DNA from: Tillus elongatus
Lineage: Eukaryota; Arthropoda; Insecta; Coleoptera; Cleridae
Direction: 5' to 3'
Assembly (NCBI GenBank): GCA_964006375.1
Contig: OZ023262.1
Coordinates: 90,710,654 to 90,774,653, forward strand
Length of the DNA: 64,000 nt
In this document: positions 45,632 through 63,614 of the stretch, piece by piece
Layout of the letters: every line of letters begins with the position of its first letter
Position numbering within the stretch: the stretch's first letter is position 1
Program-made: the position numbers and the translations under genes
The notes under the pieces: model-generated
The model's input: the letters and a program-made list of their open reading frames with translations, nothing else
Database searches by the model: none
What the model was told of the DNA's origin: nothing

Positions 45632-47478
45632 ATTGATATTTAGCAATATCAAACTAAATTTATTAGCTATTTCACGGAAAGCTCAAAACCAAACATTTAA
45701 AACTAAGTACTTACAGGTAAAACTAGAATATCACTAATTAAAATACTAAAGGTTTATGAACGATAATTGTCAAAACACTAACACCGCCACTAAATAACAA
45801 TACTGTGGAAAACCTGGCAGCAACGTAAGGGGGTATCGAAGGTGGTATCGTGCAGAATACTGATCTCAGTCAAAACGGTGTGTGTAAAATACTGTAGTAC
45901 AGTTCTGCATCATTTGTCAAATAGGTATGTCCGAATAAGGATCTGCAAATTAACAGCATGTCAATCTAAAAACACAAAGATTATAAAATTAATTAATAAA
46001 AAGAGATACAAAAAGCACCGTCCTCGAAAAATAAACAGTAAAAATTATACTTACAGTTTGCACGTGATGTGTTCTATTTTGTGAATTGTATCCATGTGAA
46101 TATTTATATTACTCAACATTAGCCACACTAAAACATAAATCAAAACACATTATAACCAGACATATTCTTTATTATTGTTAGTACTGGTTAAAAGCAATGA
46201 AAACTGCGAAGGAAGTGATTCATTTGAAATGATCAATAACAGCAATTTGGAATTTTATAACCCAGACGATAGATTAGAATAATTATCTCAGTAAAGAGCT
46301 TAATAAAGCCACATATCTAAAGGTATATGTGTAGCTTAAACTTTTAAACAAGTCATTTTAAACCAAAGAATTATGGTTAAAAGATATTTACTTACATATG
46401 ATTATAAAATAAGATGTATTAAGAAACATTCTGTCTATTATAAGAAAGTGTAATGTTAAAACTCCAAAGGACAACAGTGATGTTGAAAGACTTGCAATCA
46501 AGATTTTAACATTCAAAAGTGTTTTTCGCTTTAAATTTAAATGATTGTTTATATTTAGAATAAGTGAGGTTATCAAAATGTCTTTTTGTATATTTAGTAA
46601 TTTTAATGTTAAGAATGTAACTAGGGTACAGGATTTGAACTTGGCGGGTTTCTGAATTAGACATACCTGTAAAGAGATGAAATAATAATTTTCATACTAC
46701 ACTGGCTAGAGCGTCTATGCAGCTACTTTAAACATTGAAAATAATTTCCAGAAAGCTTGCCATGATTCTAATACAGTAAAACAGGCTTCGAGATTCATTT
46801 TTCGACGATATCCGTTTTCCGCTTTAATTAGGAGGTTGGTTTTTTGGTAGAAGTAGTGAGCGTCATATTTCCGTCCAGATAAAATTTTAATAGTTAAATC
46901 AATTTTCTGTGTGAATAATACCCATTTTAGTCCTAGAAGTAACATAAGAAGTCGATTAAATGATCCAAATAAGAAAATCACAAGACGAATAGAATATACT
47001 GGTAAAATAACATCGAAACTTACCTATATAATCAACCATCGGATACAAGGTATCGCAAATCTATTTATTTATACACAGTCTCCATCTATAACATTTTGTG
47101 TTAACTGCAGCTCACATTTTACCTGGTTCCGCACCGAGATGGCGTCCCTGTCGTACATTTCAGAATGTCCTACATTCTGACATCTTGCAGTAATATTTGT
47201 AACTTCCATTGTTTAGATTTTTATCCACCATTTATTTAAATAGCATAGCAGAACAGGCAACGTCATCTGTCTTTGTGCAACATTGTAGATATTGTCGAGG
47301 ATTATTTTAATTTTAATTTAGATTAACTTTATTTTCCTTTGATCAAAAATCTTAAAATTGGTAAACAACCACATCTGTCTATGTTCTTTTAAGTTGTAGA
47401 TTTTCGTTTCAATCACTTAAAGAATTTAGGGGATATTGCGTTTTAAAAATTTTCTTGATGAAAATTCACAAACAGTCT
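45629..47478. other. No recognisable gene
   Basis: About 1.85 kb of AT-rich sequence with ORFs up to 89 codons and no recognised motif or window repeat. It could be unique intergenic or intronic DNA. Confidence 0.4.
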
Positions 47479-48301
47479 GGACGCAGCAAGTGCGTCATGG
47501 GAGTGAATTTTCATCAAAATGTTTTTTGTAAGAAAGTAGGCATCAAATTTGCTTACCAGTGTACCCTGTATAAGCGAAACAATGTACCATATTTCATCAA
47601 AAAAACGTTAATGTTTGAAAATGTACAAATGTTTCCGCAAAAACTGGTTTCCCGGTCAACGAACCTGGTAGATTAATAGCAAATTGAGCTATTCAAATTT
47701 TAAGCATTTAATGAAAATTTGCTTCCATAATACACTGGCAACGTCCCGAATTTCTGCTCTAAAAGCATTTTTATATTTCCATGGAAAATGCAAAAAATGC
47801 AATAATATAATATGGGCCACGCCGTGACTGTAGAAATATATTTTTTAAAGATTAAACTCAAGACGCCCTATAATTAACGTATACAATTGTTATTCGTATA
47901 TTGTATAATAAGGGATATAAGAATTTTTTTATTTTTTACGAAAATTCGCCACAAATTATATACCATTAAAGGATAAACACTATAGCTAAAACCACTGCCA
48001 GAGCACCAGAGAAAGGATCTATTTGAAATGAATTTGCTGGAAATACTTTAGTAAAATGAAGGACAATGACGGTTGAAGATGAGACTTCGGGGTTTGTAAA
48101 ATATTTTCTTGTGACGTTTGGATAACCCGCTTCAGGTTCTTTGCGTAATGTTGCCAATTTTGACGTTTAAAATTGCGACCTTGACGTTTTGAGGAAAACC
48201 CATATTTTTTGAACTGCCTATAACTTTTTTGTCTTTTAACTTACAGATATAAATTTTAGTACATAATATACCTTTTTTGATACAAATCCGCGACTTAACT
48301 A
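47479..48301 (-). mobile_element. TA-core family, 3' half, cut by an LTR
   Basis: It starts with the hairpin ACGCAGCAAGTGCGT and includes the inverted-end module. The body stops at CAAATCCGCG..AACTA, where the LTR of the env-bearing element begins. The rest of the copy is not seen on the far side because that element is truncated. Confidence 0.7.
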
Positions 48302-48675
48302 TGCGGTTAAAACGTTTAGCTTTTTAAACTATATTTATTGAACTATTACACAACTAATATATAATAATAAAAATCATAGATATCAACATAAATGTGATAA
48401 TAATAAAATACAATACTTCAGCACGCGATGTGCAAAGTACAAGGAAGGAACAAGAAATAACGCCTCCCTGAAGCCGAGTCGTCTATTTATACTGTTCACC
48501 TCCGGAGTGGCACTTATTATTGTCTTTAGAAGTGACTTCTACTCTGCTGGCTCAGCATCTTACGCATTACGGCGTAGTTTTCCAAGGTTCCTTCTGATCT
48601 GCTAACTCTGGTGTCTGCATCCTTATGTTACTACAATGTTGCGATAATGGCTCGTTGTTATGGGTCTATTTATCA
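48302..48675 (-). repeat. 3' LTR of the env-bearing gypsy element
   Basis: 374 bp; in the minus sense TGATAAATAG...AACCGCA. GTATAAATAG and AATAAA-type signals occur inside. A polypurine tract AAAGGGGGGAGG sits directly inside its inner edge (48,676-48,687). No second LTR is in the window because the 5' end is lost. Confidence 0.7.
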
Positions 48676-48780
48676 CCTCCCCCCTTTGAAGGCGAACCTA
48701 TGCTTCGTTCCGTATTTTCAAGGGAAATCCGATTTCGATATTCTTTGGTGTTTCTTCATTGGTCCTCTTCAATTTTTTTT
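48676..48780 (-). pseudogene. Polypurine tract and tail of the env-like reading frame
   Basis: Polypurine tract at 48,676-48,687. On the minus strand a short frame ends with a stop at 48,698-48,700. Its composition fits the cytoplasmic tail of an env-like protein whose membrane anchor lies beyond the LINE at 50,165. The link is positional inference. Confidence 0.5.
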
Positions 48781-48784
48781 TTAT

Positions 48785-50165
48785 ACTTCAACAACACACC
48801 ACGAGGGCTTACAGCCTAAATACAATCGTACCGTGGGTGTCGACAAGGAGGAAAGAGGCGACTTGTTAATTCTGGACTTGAAGCTTTGGATGTTCGCCGG
48901 AGAAGGAAACACATGTGCCGGCAAGGAATTCCACAACTTGGATGTCTTCGGGACAAAAGAGCGGGCATAACAAAATATTTTATGTATGGTGACCTGGACA
49001 GTAAAAGGGCGCATTCGATCTGTTCCCCTGGTAGATCTGTTGGGGACAGCAGGTGGAGGAACTATGGAAGAAAGCTCCTCTGAGCAGTCCCCGTGCAGAT
49101 ATTTATAAAAGAGAGAGAGAGAGAGAGGTCACCAACGTCGGGCAAGGCGTGGCAACTTTGAGTAAGGGTAAGGTCATCAATTAGGACGTATTGCTATCTT
49201 CTGAATGGAGTCAAGGATAGCGGGTGTAGGAGCGGCAGCGGCACCCCAGATGTGGGAGCAGTATTCGAGGTTTGGCCTTATTTGTGAAGTATATAAGGTA
49301 TAGAGATTAGCTGGTGAAAAGTATTTGCGAACCCGGAAGAAAACCTAATTTTTTAGCAGCCGCTTCTGCAATTGATGTGACATGTTGGTGCCAATTGAGC
49401 TTTTGACACAGAAATGCCAACAAGTGAAAAAGACTTATTACTTTGAATAACTTGGTTGTTCATTGTGATGGGTCTAGGGCTGGTGTATCTCTTATGAGAT
49501 AGAAAGCAAGACTGATATTTAGTAGAGTTGAATTGTACAAGATTTCTACTTCCCCAGTCTAATATTTTTTGGAGAACTACAGAGACAGAACCCTCCATGA
49601 ATCTGTGATCCTTGGGCTAAAGAGACAGGCTTTGAATATTGTATATTTGAGTGGAGGGTGGTATCGTCCGCGTAAATGTGAATTAGGTTGAATGTGCTAG
49701 AGATGAGGTCATTGATGTAGAGAAGAAAGAAAGTAGGGGCTAAAGCTGAACCTTGAGGGACTCCTGCATTAATTGGGTACAGTTTAGAGGAATGGCCATT
49801 CACGACAACAGAAATGCCCCGGTTGCAGAGGAAATTTGCTGTCCAGGTACAGAGTTTTGGTGGTAGGCCATAGGCCGGAAGTTTATCAAGCAGCGTTGCG
49901 TGGCAGACCTGGTCGAATGCTTTGTATATGTCTAGAGCGACGATCTGAGATTCACCGTGAAGTTCCATAGACTTGTTCCAAGAATAGGTGACAAAGGAAA
50001 GGAGGTCGGCAGTTGATCTGCGCTGACGGAATCCATACTGCCTGTCGTGGATTAGACTGTGTTTTTAAGAAATTTTAGTAACTCGTAATTTATATACTTT
50101 TCCATCACTTTAGAGTCGACTGAAAGGAGATAAATAGGCCTGTAGTTGCTAGGAAGCGCTTTATT
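48785..50165 (-). pseudogene. Jockey-like LINE copy 3, 5'-truncated
   Basis: The same LINE as copies 1 and 2. RT frame 49,968-49,546 has VALDIYKAFDQVCHATLLDK, GVPQGSALAPTFFLLYIND and YADDTTLHSNIQY, so the catalytic Asp pair is present. A second frame lies at 49,598-49,353 and the C-terminal frame at 49,014-48,781. A (GA)n run at 49,111-49,127 falls in the coding part. The upstream end is at about 50,165, where env-like sequence resumes. Frameshifts prevent a full protein. Confidence 0.85.
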
Positions 50166-51387
50166 TATATATAATTTATTGATTGTTCGTTTTGTTATGG
50201 AAGCTATGATGGCTATGGCCACCACTACATATAACAGGCTGGTCCATATGCTTAGTTGTTGAATCGGTATGTTGGTCTGGCCTGGTATATTCTTTTTAAT
50301 GGATTGTAGTTAATTTTCGATGTGATTAATATCGTGTAGCTGTAGGTTATCTAATTTCAATTCTGGTAGTTCTTCGGGAATTTTGGATTCTCGTTGCGCC
50401 GTGACTTCTAATTTTGGTAATCTAAATATTTGTTGAGTTTCCGATGTTGTTTGTAAATTACAATTTGGTTTAAGGGTCTTCCTGTTCGTCGCAAATTACT
50501 TTGATTTTAATTTGTTCTGGTTCTAGTATAATATATTGACTGTTTCCATATTTTGAGCTTGTTGTTTTATTAATTTTGTTTCGTGTTTATAATTATCTAT
50601 AGGTTTCGGAAACTTGATTAGTTTAATTTCGCAGAGATTTTGGTCGCTGAGTGTTGTTGGATTATCGTTTTCGCAACAATACAGTTGCTTCTTTAAATTT
50701 TGACATTCTTCGTTTTGGTAAGCATATTATTTGTTATTAAGGATAAGGTATTTTGTTCTTGGAATTATCATCGTGAATGTATAAGGATGTTTGGGTACTG
50801 GAAGAGTGTACAACTGGTAGCATGCATAATTTGGACTGTTTTTACTTTAATATTTTTTCATACATGTTTAAATCGTTTGTTGTTATTAGTCTCCAAATTG
50901 TTATATAATTTTGTATTTTAGACAGTTATTTTATTATGAATTTTGGTTTTAATATAGATGTGTGAAATATTCCTAATTGTGAAAAGGTAATGGCATTCTC
51001 CGCTGTGAGAATTAATTCTTGTATGTTATTTAACAAGTACCCTATTTGTGTTAATAGCTTCAAGTGCTTTATTTTTTGGTAGTGTGTTAATTGTTCGCTG
51101 TGTAAACTATCAATCGTGTATTCTAATTCTTTTATTCTTGTCACTATTGTTTTTTGATTATGATATAAATTTTATATGGTTTGGTTAAATTCTGAAATTG
51201 CCTCTGTCATTAATGATTTTTGAGAACTCGTTAGTTCATAGATCTTATTTTGATCGTGAGCTAATACCTCTAACGCCTGATAGATATGTGTACCGTCTTT
51301 TGAATCGAGATTGATTTGAAAATTGATCCTAATCCGTTTATCATTGCACGTTTTTTCTGTTGTTATTAATATATATATATATACATA
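50165..51387 (-). pseudogene. env-like remnant of an insect gypsy/errantivirus-type element
   Basis: Minus-strand frames (51,380-51,172, then 51,144-50,926 and shorter pieces to 50,165) are broken by stops and shifts. What can be seen: a heptad-like, Leu/Ile-rich helical stretch in the two 5' frames, a Cys-containing region near 50,700-50,610, and a hydrophobic anchor of about 14 residues near 50,230-50,190 followed by basic residues. This order matches the fusion-type envelope proteins carried by some insect LTR elements. It lies on the same strand as, and downstream of, the pol remnant at 58.4-59.9 kb. It is interrupted at 51,388 by a TA-bounded insertion and at 50,165 by LINE copy 3. Non-functional. 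Confidence 0.55.
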
Positions 51388-53535
51388 CCCAAGCAACAAA
51401 TTAAGGCATGTTAACCAGCACTCGAGTCCAAATAACCTAACCAAGTTGTAATCTAGTAATAATTAACTAAAATGTTGCCTTGATTGTCATAATGAATACA
51501 AATTTGGAAATGCGGCTCCGAACTAGCTTATTTTTGACTATTAAAATTACTCCAAAGTCAGTAACTTACAAGGAACTAAATTGGGAAAAAATTGGTTTAA
51601 TTTTACTCATAAAATATACTTGAATATACTTTTGTGTTTCAATTCCAGAGTTGGTAATTTTTATGTCGAAGTGTGCCCTAAATTGGACTGAAAATCGACT
51701 ATCAAGTCCAGATGCCTGAAATACCTACTTTAAGGTAATTTATTACCTAATATTAACCTGCAATATGTCTCTGTGGTATAGTAAATTGGAGGTCTTCTTA
51801 TGAAGTCCAGCGTACATATATATTACCAATTTCATTGCAATACAGCACAGGAAATATTTTGGGCACTGAGCTAACCTAAAATGGCTTTCTGATCGGCTAT
51901 AAAGTCATAATTACTGCAGAAATGGTCTTCCAAGTCAAATTGCCTACCTTCAAGTTGAAAATACCCATAAAATCTGACTTGAAATAAAAATTGTCCTCAA
52001 AGTTCAAAGTGTACAGCAGTGAAATACATTTGTGAATCTTAAAGGTGCGTCAGTTGATAAACTTCATCAATAAAAGTTTATTCTTGTTGTTAATGTGCGT
52101 GCACCAGTAAGAAATATAGTGTTACAATGCCCCCTTTGAAACCAATAAAAGTTTACAGACATACTACAAACTATTATAGAGTAGTAAAGAATGCTCACAG
52201 AAAAATAGTGATAGATGCTGATCATTGAAAGTGGCTTACATCAAATGAAGAACTCATTTTTCAATCCTAAAAAAAGTATGACAACTTTATCGGCCACTAC
52301 TACTAGGTATATGAAAGTAAAACTGAATTTCAATTCTATGCTGGTATCAAATCAGCACGTTTCCCTCTTCAATATAATACATCCCTTTTCATGCCAAATG
52401 GAGTGAAGTATTGGCAACACGGTCAGCTGTCATGTTTATGTTTATTTACTTATTTTATTTTGTTTCTATTTTCTATTAATGTTTATATATTATGGAATCA
52501 AAGACCAAAAACGCTGTATAATCATTCCTATATGTCTCTCCGCTGTGCACGGATATAAGTAATATATATTTCTATACACGAAAATGTTTCATTTCTAATA
52601 AATTCAAACAAAATTCGTTTACCATATAGTTGAAATTCCCATATAGGACAAAATGCCTTCAAAATTTGGTTAGTTTGCCCTGTCATTAGGAATTGTGACT
52701 TATAGGTAAAAAAATAGGGCAAAATTAACTTTCAGGTCAATAATGTTAGAAGGGCAGCCATATTAAATTAATTTTGCGGTATCCATCTTGATTGTATTGG
52801 AAAATAAAAAATAATATTTTGTTGAATATAGTGTAATCAAATTTTAGTTCGAAAAAAACATTAAATAATGATTGTATACCATGACGACAAGATAGTTTTG
52901 TGTTGTTTACATCACCAATCCTCCAAAATCAGAATTTCAAGAATTTTGAATAATTTTTTATTTTCACTAATTTTATCTTTTACAAGGGCGCTCGAATTTT
53001 ATCGAAGTATCATCATCATGTTAACAGAAAAAAACATAACCGCAGTAGTTTTTTTCTTTATACAATGCGAATCACCTTTATCATTGTTGCAAATATTTGA
53101 AGTCAGTTCTTTGATCATTCAAGATGTCATTTTTTAACAAAGATGGACAATATCTCTACTACTCTACTGTTTGTTTATACATACATAACCACAGATCCTG
53201 CAGAACCGAATAATGTCACATGAGTATGCGTAGTTCGTTGTTGAGAACGTCACAGCACTCGGCGCCTAGATGTCAGATTCAAGTAAATCGTAGCACATAT
53301 TTACCAATATATTACGTCCATTGGCCCAATGTTGAATGAAAATGCCCTAAATATAACTAAAACGCCTTGGTCGAAACGCCTTGCTGGACCTATTATCGAC
53401 TTCCATATTACTTTCACTTTATTCCCCACATTGGTAAAATACACTTAAATTTTACTTGAAAATGACCTGTGGTGATTTGGTCGCCGACCTATTGGTAGGG
53501 CGATTTTACGTCAATTTGACTTTAAATGTTGCTTG

Positions 53536-53538
<3 letters not shown>
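51388..53538 (+). mobile_element. 2.15-kb ACCCAAGCAACA element, left copy
   Basis: The two ends are inverted repeats ACCCAAGCAACA (51,388-51,399 and 53,527-53,538) next to TA repeats. No ORF exceeds about 90 codons and no transposase motif was seen, so it looks non-autonomous. The same 2.1-kb sequence is present inverted at 53,994-56,131 with high identity by eye. Confidence 0.75.
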
Positions 53539-53589
<51 letters not shown>

Positions 53590-53616
53590 TATATATATAT
53601 ATATATATAGATATAT

Positions 53617-53689
<73 letters not shown>

Positions 53690-53759
53690 CAAGCAACCTT
53701 TAAAGTCAAATTGACGTAAAATCGCCCTACCAATAGGTCGGCGACCAAATCACCACAGG

Positions 53760-53850
<91 letters not shown>

Positions 53851-53949
53851 CAAGCAACCTTTAAAGTCAAATTGACGTAAAATCGCCCTACCAATAGGTC
53901 GGCGACCAAATCACCACAGGTCATTTTCAAGTAAAATTTAAGATAATAT

Positions 53950-53993
<44 letters not shown>
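53539..53993. repeat. TA tracts with two truncated ACCCAAGCAAC units
   Basis: (TA)n at 53,539-53,686 with GATA interruptions, a 76-bp unit at 53,687-53,762, (TA)n 53,763-53,847, a 102-bp unit at 53,848-53,949, then (TA)n 53,950-53,993. Both units begin ACCCAAGCAACC and equal the first 76 and about 95 bp of the inverted copy to the right, in the same orientation, each cut off by TA repeats. Confidence 0.85.
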
Positions 53994-58146
<4,153 letters not shown>

Positions 58147-58389
58147 TATATTACTAACTATGCTTGGAAATATCCGATAAAATGTGTAATCTATGCTACT
58201 TATTGTAAAATTAAGGGTTATTCATTTGTCATTGATCTTGCTGTTTGGGTATAGTATTGCTTTATTTTGTTATAGTCATTGCGTCAGTTCTTGTATGTGT
58301 GATAACTTTCACCGGTTGTTTTCGGAATAAGCGGTTCCTATTTTTCTGGGTATTATTCCTGGATTCTCTGTCGTCTTGTATCTAGCCAG
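58147..58389 (-). other. Unassigned stretch between pol remnant and transposon
   Basis: By position it should hold the start of the env-like frame, but every frame is broken and I recognise nothing. Confidence 0.35.
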
Positions 58390-59940
58390 TTATTCCTGCT
58401 GAGATAAATCTGAAAGGCGTAAATGGGCTATAGTATGTTTTTCATTTTTGTGGTTTATTAAAATTGCTTTATTGTGCTCTAACAGTGAAACTATTGAGTA
58501 AGGTCCTGAAAAAGAGTTTTTATGTTTCTTGAATTTTTTTATATGCAATGTTTCTTTCTTTAAAAGGTTGTTTAGTATTTTTGTTAGTTCATTGCAATGT
58601 CTTAATTTTCGAGTTTTCAATACGACCTCGTACTATTTCGTAAACGATTTACATTAGTTCTTTGTGCTTAGCATTGTACTCTTGAGTAGTGATTACTTCC
58701 GGGTAATAATTAAACTTTGAGGTATATAAACGAATATTAAGCCGAAATGAGGTTTTAATGCCTGTGAGTCTATGGTTTATTGGATCTGTTGGTTTTATTT
58801 CTTTGAATTTTGTTTTGAATAATCGATATTGTTCTATTATAGTACTATGGAATCGTTGGATAAGTCCGTTTGACATGCGGTTTTGCGATGTTGTTGTATG
58901 TAACTCTATTTGATAGGCTCATTTACTACTAGGTTCGAAAATTCAGTGCCTGCGTCCGCAATGATTGTTTTACATGCCCCGTGTTGTAATAAATATTTAG
59001 CTCAATTTTTTGAAATGTCTACCGCATTTTTACTCCCAATAAGGAAGGCTTGGCCAAATTTGCTAAAAGACTATCGTTAAAATATTGCTTGTTCAATTTG
59101 GAATGTATCTACGTGTAATGTTTCTAAAGGTTTTGTTGGTGTACGTGCGTATTCTAATGCACCGCGTTCCCATTGTATTTGCATGTTTTACATAACTCGC
59201 AATTTAGTACTTACTCTTCGATATGTTTTTTCGAATTTGGATAATAACTCTACATTCTTAAATGTGTTTCCTCTGCTTCTCTATAATTGCTCTTCTTACC
59301 TTCGTGATATGGCCTGATTTTGTCTTTTAGCTCATCCTCATTTATTTCTTCCCTTGCTTCTAAACATCTATAAGATTTGGGTGATTTTGTATTATTAAAA
59401 TTTTTATTTAGTGCCGAACTCACTAGCTCGTAGTCTCTTTCGTTTATGAAAACACAGTAATATTTTCGCTGCGGTAAGCAATACTCTTTTATAGAATTGT
59501 CTGTTTGATTTGGCTAGTTTAGATTAATACCAGCATAAATAACATTTCTCTTGTCTTTCCTAATTGAAAATACTTCCGGGGTTTCCGTGTGTTTGAAACA
59601 TATCTGATTTGTTTTGCTGTTAATTATCTCTTTTTCTAATATGGCTATTCCTGGTGCTGAGTGCGAGTCTGCTTTTGAGGTGTCATCTTCGCTTATGCTT
59701 CTTATTCGTCTATATTGTTTATCATTGATTGTTTTTCTAAGTCCATCGGATTTATTTAAATTTTTGATAATGGATCTGCTGCACAGTTTAATTTTCCCTT
59801 TTTATACTCTATTTTATAGCCATACTCTTCTAGTCTTAGTCTCCATCTCATTAATTTCGAATTTGGTTGTTGTAGGGAGAATAGCCATTTTAATGGTTTG
59901 TGGTCCATGTATATCGTAAATTTTCTTCCGTATAATGTAA
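58390..59940 (-). pseudogene. gypsy-type pol remnant (RNase H and integrase)
   Basis: Reading leftwards from 59,940: an RNase H end with DHKPLKWLFSL (Thr to Met before it) and NCAADPLS; a linker with RRIRSISEDDTS; the integrase core with HVDTFQ (first Asp) and IADAGTEFSN (second Asp) around 59,100-58,930; then NGLIQRFHSTIIEQYRLFKT, where Gln stands at the usual catalytic Glu. The C-terminal frame is at 58,620-58,390. Multiple stops. Upstream RT, protease and gag are absent because the element is truncated near 59,940. Confidence 0.7.
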
Positions 59941-61688
<1,748 letters not shown>

Positions 61689-62097
61689 GTTTATTGGCAA
61701 AAATTATCATGTAATGATAATTTCTTTTTCTTGTAACTCTTGCTGTTTATCTGATATTTATTTGTGAATGAGTTGATATTTATTTGAAATTCGCCAACCA
61801 TGTTAATTTGACTTTGTTTGCTATCCCCAATTTATTTCTATGAATAAAATTGATGTTATTGTTAGATTAACATATCTGTTTAATTGAAGCGAAATTCCTC
61901 CCTAATATCTCTCCTGTTTGGCAGCAACACAATTAATAAATTCTAATTATCGTTTATCTAGATTCCTTAAATTTTATATAACCAGGCCCTAGCCTGGGGC
62001 GCTCACAAATATAGGACTCCAGGCAGAGCAACACAGAAAAGAGCGTGAGTATCAAACCATATCAACAACTGCCAACCCCCTAAAGTGTTTCTAGTCT
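61689..62097. other. No recognisable gene
   Basis: Spacer between two trinucleotide tracts; nothing recognised. Confidence 0.4.
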
Positions 62098-62098
62098 A

Positions 62099-62182
<84 letters not shown>

Positions 62183-62184
62183 TA
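62098..62184. repeat. (AAT)n microsatellite at LTR edge
   Basis: About 28 AAT units directly abutting the gypsy LTR. Confidence 0.95.
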
Positions 62185-62504
62185 TGGATGTTAATTGCAC
62201 TTGTTGATATTAAATCCATACGTATACATTTAATATACTTTATTATTTGACCCACTGAATAAACTATATGATACATTTAACTATAAAACAATCACAGACA
62301 GTACATAACAGATAACTGACCGAGCGTGGAGAGACGTATCTTCACTGTGTCGGTTGGTAGCGAGGAGAGAGAGAGAGATCCCTGGTGTCTCTTATATAGT
62401 AGTTCTTGACAGCTTGCTGTCGAATAACGTAACGCAACGTTTAGCTGTCAAGAGAAACGTAGGGTAGTGTTGACGAAAACACTGCGGTCGGAACCACCGC
62501 CACA
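62185..62504 (-). repeat. 3' LTR of a Ty3/gypsy retrotransposon
   Basis: 320 bp, TGTGGCGGTGG...CATCCA in the minus sense, with AATAAA near 62,235. The solo copy at 41,457-41,759 confirms the boundaries. A purine-rich AGAGGGGAGTA lies directly inside it (62,505-62,515) as polypurine tract. Confidence 0.9.
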
Positions 62505-62529
62505 TACTCCCCTCTCAGTGGCAACGCTA

Positions 62530-63375
62530 TTAGTTCAAGTATCTTCGTGGAAATCGAACTCTACCTCCATGGCGTGTAGTTTGAACGGGAACTTCACTGT
62601 CACTTTCAGTTTCACTAGGTGTTGGACTTTCACTGTCACTTTCAGTTTCACTAGGAGGTCTCTGAGGCTGGAAAGTTGTCTGTTCGTTATCACAAAGAAT
62701 GAATGCGGGTTTAAGACGGTCAACAGAAATTGTCTCTTCTCCGTGTGATTTCTTGATTTTGAAGACTTTGTCAGTTCGGGATAACACTTCAAAGGGGCCG
62801 TCATAAACTGGTTCGAGGGTTTTTCGCGGAATATCAATGCGAACAAAAACAAAATGAGCTTCCATAAGCTTAGGATGGACAAATACCTTTTTTGCAGTAT
62901 GATGTTTAAAAGGTACTAATCGAAGTTTCCTTATGTCTTCTTTCAGCTGAGATATAAGTGGTGGAACATCATGAGCTTGTGTGCTGTTGAAAAAGTCGGT
63001 GGGAAGTTTGATTGATTCTCCGTAGACTATTTCAGCGGGTGTTGAGCGATATTCTGGAATTATGTACGATCTGAGTCCTAGTAACACAATTGGCAATTTA
63101 GCGACCCAGTTTTCGTCCATATGAGCTTTCAAGGCCTGTTTCAGAACTCTATGCCATCTCTCGATTACACCATTTGCTGCTGGGTGGTAAGCTGTGGTCT
63201 TGATGTGGTCTGCACCTAGTGTTTTAGTGAGATGTGTGAAAAGGTGGCAATCGAATTGTTTACCTCTGTCTGTGGTGATGTATTGCGGAACACCGAAACG
63301 AGAGATCCAGCATGATAAAATAGTGTGGCACTGGAGGTGTGTCTCCATATCTTGAGTTTCTGGCAGGGAATGCAA
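62530..63375 (-). pseudogene. gypsy integrase, core and C-terminus, 5' part deleted
   Basis: This 281-codon frame carries the integrase core from [19 protein letters not shown] (second catalytic Asp) through [18 protein letters not shown] (catalytic Glu in VIERW). It continues to a C-terminal region with [17 protein letters not shown] and an acidic Ser/Glu repeat (SETESDSE twice), and ends [14 protein letters not shown] just before the polypurine tract. The segment that should carry the first catalytic Asp (normally 40-60 residues before the second) is missing: the zinc-binding frame jumps directly into this frame with a shift near 63,330. No env region follows. Confidence 0.85.
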
Positions 63376-63614
63376 GTTTTAAACCAAAGAGATACATCGC
63401 GTTTCAATTTGGGCCAACAAAATCTATCCTGGACCAGATCGACTGAAGCTGATATGCCTGGGTGAGATAAATTGTGGATAGAATCGAAAATCTTTCGGCG
63501 AAATTTGAGCGGAATGAATGGGCGAAGTTTCTTTGAAGAAGAATCGCAAATAAGATTCATTCTGTTGTCAAGAGGCATGTTTTGAAATTTGTATGAGAAG
63601 TGAAATTGTTTCAA
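63216..63614 (-). pseudogene. gypsy integrase zinc-binding (H2C2) domain
   Basis: The frame carries HNLSHPGISASVDLVQDRFC and ...CIPCQ, giving the His-His-Cys-Cys zinc site of the integrase N-terminus. It leaves the integrase frame after about residue 95; the remaining residues are out of frame. It is also one frame off from the RNase H upstream. Confidence 0.8.

Noticed and set aside
51172..51444. 90-codon minus ORF starting MVRLFGLECW and the near-identical start at 56,074
   Set aside because: The shared start lies in the ACCCAAGCAACA element, not in a gene; the rest of the first ORF is env-like sequence joined by chance across the insertion edge.
62467..62748. 93-codon plus-strand ORF
   Set aside because: Antisense of the integrase C-terminus and polypurine tract region.
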